In this document: piece by piece, positions 5,394-9,189 of the stretch
Layout of the letters: the number at the start of each line of letters is the position of its first letter
Numbering within the stretch: position 1 is the stretch's first letter
NCBI GenBank assembly: GCA_002329675.1
Contig: DCUA01000188.1
Location: 1-9,189, forward strand
DNA from: Firmicutes bacterium UBA1426
GTDB lineage: Bacteria; Bacillota; Clostridia; Peptostreptococcales; Anaerovoracaceae
Reading direction: 5' to 3'
DNA length: 9,189 nucleotides
Position numbers and translations under genes: made by a program
Notes under the pieces: generated by a model
Database searches by the model: none
What the model saw: only the letters and a program-made list of their open reading frames with translations
Told to the model about the DNA's origin: nothing

Positions 5394-6974
5394 TTATCTT
5401 TCGGTCATAGCTTCCGATTCTTCTTCAGTTACGAAGGAGTCTCTTGCAAATGAAGGCGACTTCATCAGGAGTACATAGACTACCATGCCGACTACGAATG
5501 AGAAAATATAGCCATTGGCTGAAATGTAATCCATGAGAGAGGGAACTCCGCCACTATACAGCCATACTGTATTTCCGAGAAGCGGTAGTATGAATGCAGC
5601 GACCCATGCTATGATGGCTGCCCAGTTGATACCGTTGTTGTACCAGTATCTGCCCTTGTCACCGGCATATAGTGCAGCAACATCTAACCTGCGTTGCTTA
5701 CAGATATAGTAGTCAGCAACGAAGATAGCGGCTATGGGAGCTAAGATCATGCCATAGTTATTCATCCAGGTAAAGATATAAGCAGCACCGGAACCGAAGA
5801 TCCACCAGGGCTGGAAGACGAATGTAGCGATGATGCAGGCGGCGATAACGCCCTTTCTGTAGGAGATCCTCTGAGGACTCAGGTTACTGAATCCGTTGGC
5901 CGGTGCGACCACATTGGCGGCAACAGTAGTTGTAAGAGTTGCCAGGACAACACCGATAGCAGCGATGATAATAACGAGCTTGTTGTCAACATAGTAGAAT
6001 ACATTGGTAGGATCGAACAAAGCCTCACCCATAACGAGCTTTGTTGCCTGTGCAAAGTAAGCACCGATGAAAGCCATGGCGAACATGGGAATAGGTACAC
6101 CGTAAAGCTGACCTCTAAATTGAACCTTCTGGGATTTCGCATATCTTGAGAAGTCCGGAATGTTCAATGCCATGGTAGCCCAGAAAGCGATGTTTCCGGT
6201 AAGGCAGGCAGCGAAGACGTAGAAGAAGCCTCCGTTTGCGTCAATTGCAGCCCAGTCTATACCTTGCTGCATGACCTCGCCGACTCCATAGCCTGCATTG
6301 ACTACCAGAGCGATGGACCATGCAAGCAGAAGTGCCATGACGACAACCAGTATCGGGGAGCCGATATTCTGGACCCATTTGATGTTCTCAAAGCCGTTGT
6401 AAGCAACCCATGCAACGAAAAGCATGAAGATGAAGAATCCGATCAATTGCCCAACGACAACAGCGTCGTTACCAGGAAGGGCAACTGTTATGCTGGTGTC
6501 TCTGAAAAAGTAAAATGCCGTTCCAAGCATAGCAGCAAAGGCACCACCGCCGACCCAGGACTGTACAGATACCCAGCCGCAGGCGACGAGGCCTCTCATG
6601 ACTGACGGAACGTGAGCGCCTGTTGCTCCAAAAGTCATTCTGGCAAATACGGGGAATGGAATACCGTATTTGGTTCCTGCGTGAGAGTTGAGCTGAATTG
6701 GGATAAGAACGATAATATTGCCAAGGACTACGTTGAAAATAGCAAGCCAGGGCGATAGTCCAAGAGCGATGGCAGCTGAGGCCAGTGAGAGGGATGGAAT
6801 ACAGATACACATACCGACCCAGAGGGCGGTGATGTTGTATGTAGTCCAGGTTCTCTGAGATACAGAAGATGGTTCCAGGTCTTCGTTGTAGTACTTCGAA
6901 GATACCAGTTCTGCGCGAGCCGCATCGGTAAGTTCGTACAAACCACCTGTCTCTTTTTGAGTGTACTGTGACAT
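5394..6974 (-). CDS. NCS1-family permease, Mhp1/allantoin-permease-like
   Basis: This 526-aa inner-membrane symporter has about twelve hydrophobic segments, near residues 47-71, 77-95, 127-157, 172-190, 204-226, 249-270, 291-311, 334-358, 376-394, 402-422, 451-468 and 488-504. NCS1 proteins import nucleobases, allantoin or hydantoins, usually with Na+ or H+. Compared with benzyl-hydantoin transporter Mhp1, W134 and Q138 (GWVSVQSW) match W117/Q121, and N354 (VAANVV) matches N318. T348 and T349 sit at the Na2-site positions S312/T313, a hydroxyl-conserving change that suggests Na+ coupling. C58 sits where Mhp1 has Q42, and N261 falls near W220, so a benzyl substituent may not be preferred. GGAGG lies 6 nt before the ATG. 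The hydantoinase gene follows on the same strand, which supports a cyclic ureide substrate. The alignment to Mhp1 is from memory. Confidence 0.88.
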   Translation of the reverse strand: MSQYTQKETGGLYELTDAARAELVSSKYYNEDLEPSSVSQRTWTTYNITALWVGMCICIPSLSLASAAIALGLSPWLAIFNVVLGNIIVLIPIQLNSHAGTKYGIPFPVFARMTFGATGAHVPSVMRGLVACGWVSVQSWVGGGAFAAMLGTAFYFFRDTSITVALPGNDAVVVGQLIGFFIFMLFVAWVAYNGFENIKWVQNIGSPILVVVMALLLAWSIALVVNAGYGVGEVMQQGIDWAAIDANGGFFYVFAACLTGNIAFWATMALNIPDFSRYAKSQKVQFRGQLYGVPIPMFAMAFIGAYFAQATKLVMGEALFDPTNVFYYVDNKLVIIIAAIGVVLATLTTTVAANVVAPANGFSNLSPQRISYRKGVIAACIIATFVFQPWWIFGSGAAYIFTWMNNYGMILAPIAAIFVADYYICKQRRLDVAALYAGDKGRYWYNNGINWAAIIAWVAAFILPLLGNTVWLYSGGVPSLMDYISANGYIFSFVVGMVVYVLLMKSPSFARDSFVTEEESEAMTER

Positions 6975-7204
6975 TTTGCACCTCCATATAAAAAATTAAG
7001 AAAACATTACGCCTTTATTATAGTATAAAGATAAGGAAAAAGATAGTATTATTTAATTTTTTAGAATATTCCATGTTGTAAGAAAAAAACCAGCAAAATC
7101 AATGGTTTGAAGAAATCGCATCCAAAAAAGTCGGATAAAAATCAAAAAATGTAACCAGTTTAATTTAATCTGATATTTTTTTAATGACCCACTGAAAAAG
7201 ATTA
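6975..7204 (-). promoter_or_regulatory. A/T-rich control region of the permease gene
   Basis: A perfect TATAAT (complement of 7017-7022) lies about 42 nt upstream of the permease ATG. No good -35 is found at 16-18 bp; the spot reads TATCTT (complement of 7040-7045). The heptamer ATACTAT occurs twice on the minus strand (complements of 7020-7026 and 7043-7049), 23 bp apart, once over the -10 and once over the missing -35. This may mean that an activator is needed, but the A/T bias weakens the case. The rest of the 230 bp shows no gene. Confidence 0.45.
7083..7108 (-). terminator. weak candidate terminator after the TetR-family gene
   Basis: On the minus strand, AAACCA (7108-7103) pairs with TGGTTT (7092-7087) around a 10-nt loop, and the T-run continues to 7083. 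The stem is only 6 bp and A/T-rich, so termination would be partial at best. It lies about 100 nt after the regulator gene and upstream of the permease promoter. Confidence 0.3.
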
Positions 7205-7861
7205 TTAATATTCTCCGGCTAAACCGTGCAACAGCATCTCAAGTAGCGTGTTTTCGTTGTCAGAATAACTTTCTTCCCCAGTCCTGTCTTTCTCAGAATG
7301 ATTGTATTCGGAAAAAAGACCACAGCGATAACTGATATAAGCCCCAATCGCGCCCATGATCGTGAATGCTGCTGCTGTGGGATCCACAGGTGCAAATTCC
7401 TTCCGTGAAACTCCTTCAGTGATAATGAAAATGAGGGTAGAGAGACGATAATGCAGAAGACGGTTCAGACTCGCCCTTAAATCAGGATATTGATCCAGTG
7501 GGAATTCCTGATAGAGCTGGTCGATAAAGTTCTTCCCGTTGCTGAATTGCTGAGCCATTTTCATGTCGAAATGGATATAGCGCCGCAGCTGTTCCCTGCA
7601 GGAAGTATTATTGTGAGTGATTTCCTCTTTCATGCAGGCATAACGACTTACAACGTGATGCTGAAGGAGCTCGGTGAACAGAGCCTCTTTGCTGCTGAAA
7701 TATTCGTAGATGGTGCCTTTTCCGATTCCCGCTGCATTTGCAATATCTATTATTTTCGTGTCAATGTATCCGTTCTCAACAAAGAGCTTCAAGGCGGTAT
7801 CCAGGATCAGATCCCGCTTTCCGACAGACGGTGCATTTGCAGCACTATTGACTTTTTTCAC
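7205..7861 (-). CDS. TetR-family transcriptional regulator
   Basis: This 218-aa one-component repressor has an N-terminal helix-turn-helix at about residues 15-62. KRDLILDTALKLFVENGY is followed by the recognition part KIIDIANAAGIGKGTIYEYFSSKEALF, a clear TetR signature. The C-terminal 150 residues are the ligand-binding and dimerisation domain, whose ligand cannot be predicted. The start is GTG at 7861, with AGGAGA (complement of 7871-7876) 9 nt upstream; no in-frame ATG occurs until residue 77. It overlaps the end of the RND pump gene by 17 nt, so it is probably translated by coupling and represses the pump operon, including itself, through an operator outside the window. Control of the downstream permease is possible but has no support in the sequence. 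Confidence 0.88.
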   Translation of the reverse strand: MKKVNSAANAPSVGKRDLILDTALKLFVENGYIDTKIIDIANAAGIGKGTIYEYFSSKEALFTELLQHHVVSRYACMKEEITHNNTSCREQLRRYIHFDMKMAQQFSNGKNFIDQLYQEFPLDQYPDLRASLNRLLHYRLSTLIFIITEGVSRKEFAPVDPTAAAFTIMGAIGAYISYRCGLFSEYNHSEKDRTGEESYSDNENTLLEMLLHGLAGEY

Positions 7862-9189
7862 TTAAGGTCTTCTCCTTTCTCCACTGCTCTTCAAGGATCT
7901 CAATTTCCTTTGCTCTTGCCGCCTTTCGCAGCAGCCTGTGCTGCTTTGCATCATCCATCATGGCATAGAGCACCGGGACCAATATCAATGTCACCACAGT
8001 TGAACCCAACAGACCCCCGATGATGGATACTCCCAGGGGAGACATGATTTCTCCGCCATCGCCGAAGCCCAGTGACAAAGGTATCATTCCTACTACGGTT
8101 GTTATAGTAGTCATCAATATAGGGCGAAGCCGGTATATACCTGCTTCAACCAAAGCTTCCTGAAGAGGCAGGACATCCTTCCGCAGCTTGATAAATTCAA
8201 TGAGCAGAATGGAGTTGTTTACTACGATACCCACCAGCATTATCAGTCCGAGGAACGATGTTATAGACAGGGTTTTTCCTGTCAGGAACAGAGCTAGGAA
8301 GGTTCCTGACACAGCAAAGGGAATTGCGATCATGATAATAAAGGGCTGAGTCAGGGATTCGAACTGAGAGGCCAGAACCATGTAGACAAGCAGTATCGCT
8401 ACAAGCAAAGCCAGGAACAGATCGCCGAAAGCATCTACCATCTGCTCGTACAGTCCACCTTCTTCATAGGAATATCCATCTGGGAAAGGATATTCATTCA
8501 GCAGTGCAAATACGCCATCTGAGACTTTTGCCAGATCATTATCGCCTACGGATACATTTACTGTGATGTATCTCTCCTGATTGGACCGATCTATACGGGA
8601 AGGCGAATTTCCGATTTCCAGTTCTGCAATCTGACCCACAGGAACGGAAGCACCGGAAGCAGTAGGAACCAGGATTTGCTGCATGTTATCGATGGATGCG
8701 CCGTATGCATCTGACAAAGAGAGATTGACTTCAATTTCCTTGCCATCGATTTTCAAATTTGTTGTGGAAGTCCCTGAAAGGGAACTATCCAGCGCATTAG
8801 CCAGCTGATAGGCCGTTACTCCGTAAAAAGCTGCTGTGCTCCTGCTCAGTTTAACGCGTACTTCAGGACTGCCTTCCTGGATGCTGGTACTAGTCTCGGT
8901 CACGCCTGGGACAGATAATAGTATATCTGCCAGATCATCGCCGATCGACCTCAGTATGCCGAGCTCGCTGCCTTTGACTGTAATGGCGATATCGCTCCCG
9001 CCCATCATGGAAGTAATAGATGACGTTTCAATAATAGAGATTTCCGCTCCCGGCAAAGTGCTGAATTCCTGCCGGACATCTTCGATGATTTCCCATATGG
9101 AGCGATCCCGATCCTGTTTCGGAACCAGCATGACCCCTACTGTTGACGATTGGGATCCAAGGAAAGCGGAAGTCACACCAATGTTCATG
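7845..9189 (-). CDS. RND-family efflux transporter permease, C-terminal half
   Basis: This is the last 447 or so residues of an AcrB/SwrC-like proton-driven exporter of about 1,000 residues; the frame runs through the window edge, so the N-terminal half is missing. Visible residues 1-250 belong to the second periplasmic/extracytoplasmic porter region. Five membrane segments follow at about 254-274, 282-303, 308-333, 354-375 and 383-411, corresponding to TM8-TM12. Family motifs include LASQFESLTQPF (272-283), GIVVNNSILLIEF (320-332) and RLRPILMTT (353-361). The AcrB proton-relay Lys940 position is Asn here (VVNNS), as in many non-proteobacterial RND proteins. A basic, coiled-looking tail (413-447) ends the protein. 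The TetR gene overlaps its 3' end. Substrates could be drugs, lipids or bile-type compounds; none can be read from the sequence. Confidence 0.9.
   Translation of the reverse strand, partial: MNIGVTSAFLGSQSSTVGVMLVPKQDRDRSIWEIIEDVRQEFSTLPGAEISIIETSSITSMMGGSDIAITVKGSELGILRSIGDDLADILLSVPGVTETSTSIQEGSPEVRVKLSRSTAAFYGVTAYQLANALDSSLSGTSTTNLKIDGKEIEVNLSLSDAYGASIDNMQQILVPTASGASVPVGQIAELEIGNSPSRIDRSNQERYITVNVSVGDNDLAKVSDGVFALLNEYPFPDGYSYEEGGLYEQMVDAFGDLFLALLVAILLVYMVLASQFESLTQPFIIMIAIPFAVSGTFLALFLTGKTLSITSFLGLIMLVGIVVNNSILLIEFIKLRKDVLPLQEALVEAGIYRLRPILMTTITTVVGMIPLSLGFGDGGEIMSPLGVSIIGGLLGSTVVTLILVPVLYAMMDDAKQHRLLRKAARAKEIEILEEQWRKEKTLSEKSQ
7871..7876 (-). promoter_or_regulatory. ribosome binding site supporting the GTG start of the TetR gene
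   Basis: AGGAGA on the minus strand lies 9 nt before GTG 7861, inside the last codons of the RND gene. It supports a non-ATG start and translational coupling between pump and regulator. Confidence 0.65.

Noticed and set aside
5913..5945. Apparent loss of a conserved Asn in the TTT stretch of permease helix 8
   Set aside because: Re-alignment on the Mhp1 Na2-site residues S312/T313 shows that the substrate Asn318 corresponds to N354, which is present. The Thr replaces the less critical position 314.
9186..9188. ATG at the right edge as the start of the RND gene
   Set aside because: The product would lack the whole first half of an RND permease. The ATG is almost certainly an internal methionine of a gene cut by the window.

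Overview
The window looks like chromosomal DNA of a low-to-mid GC Firmicute, most likely an anaerobic Clostridia member. This is an inference from the strong AGGAGG-type ribosome binding sites, A/T-rich intergenic regions with good sigma-A promoters, a coenzyme B12-dependent ribonucleotide reductase, and a hydantoinase/NCS1 pair. No sequence search was possible, so genus and species are not assigned. There are no tRNA or rRNA genes, IS elements or CRISPR arrays.

Left part (1-3314, plus strand): an intergenic region of about 300 bp carries a near-consensus promoter (TTGATA, 17 bp, TATAAT). It leads into an operon of nrdJ, an ATP-cone-bearing class II ribonucleoside-triphosphate reductase, and a cytidylate kinase-like gene that overlaps it by 16 nt. 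A 13-bp GC-rich hairpin closes the operon. The nrdJ promoter carries a 13-bp direct repeat (11/13 identical, 31-bp period) that resembles a tandem NrdR-box operator. A weaker minus-strand promoter and the first codons of a possible divergent gene lie to the left.

Middle part (3315-7204, minus strand): an Mhp1-like NCS1 permease is followed by a D-hydantoinase/dihydropyrimidinase. Together they look like a small unit for uptake and ring-opening of a cyclic amide (hydantoin, dihydropyrimidine or similar). A perfect 16-bp inverted repeat sits between them, and a strong intrinsic terminator follows the hydrolase. Immediately beyond that terminator a new minus-strand promoter (TTTACA, 17 bp, TATAAT) starts a leader of about 190 nt. 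The leader contains a GNRA-capped hairpin, a second stem, an alternative small stem and an intrinsic terminator, all ahead of a 60-residue glycine-rich membrane protein with a strong Shine-Dalgarno sequence. This promoter-leader-microprotein unit is the best candidate here for an undescribed regulated system.

Right part (7205-9189, minus strand): the C-terminal half of an RND-family efflux permease runs off the window edge. It overlaps by 17 nt a TetR-family regulator that starts with GTG, which suggests a translationally coupled pump-regulator operon whose promoter lies outside the window.
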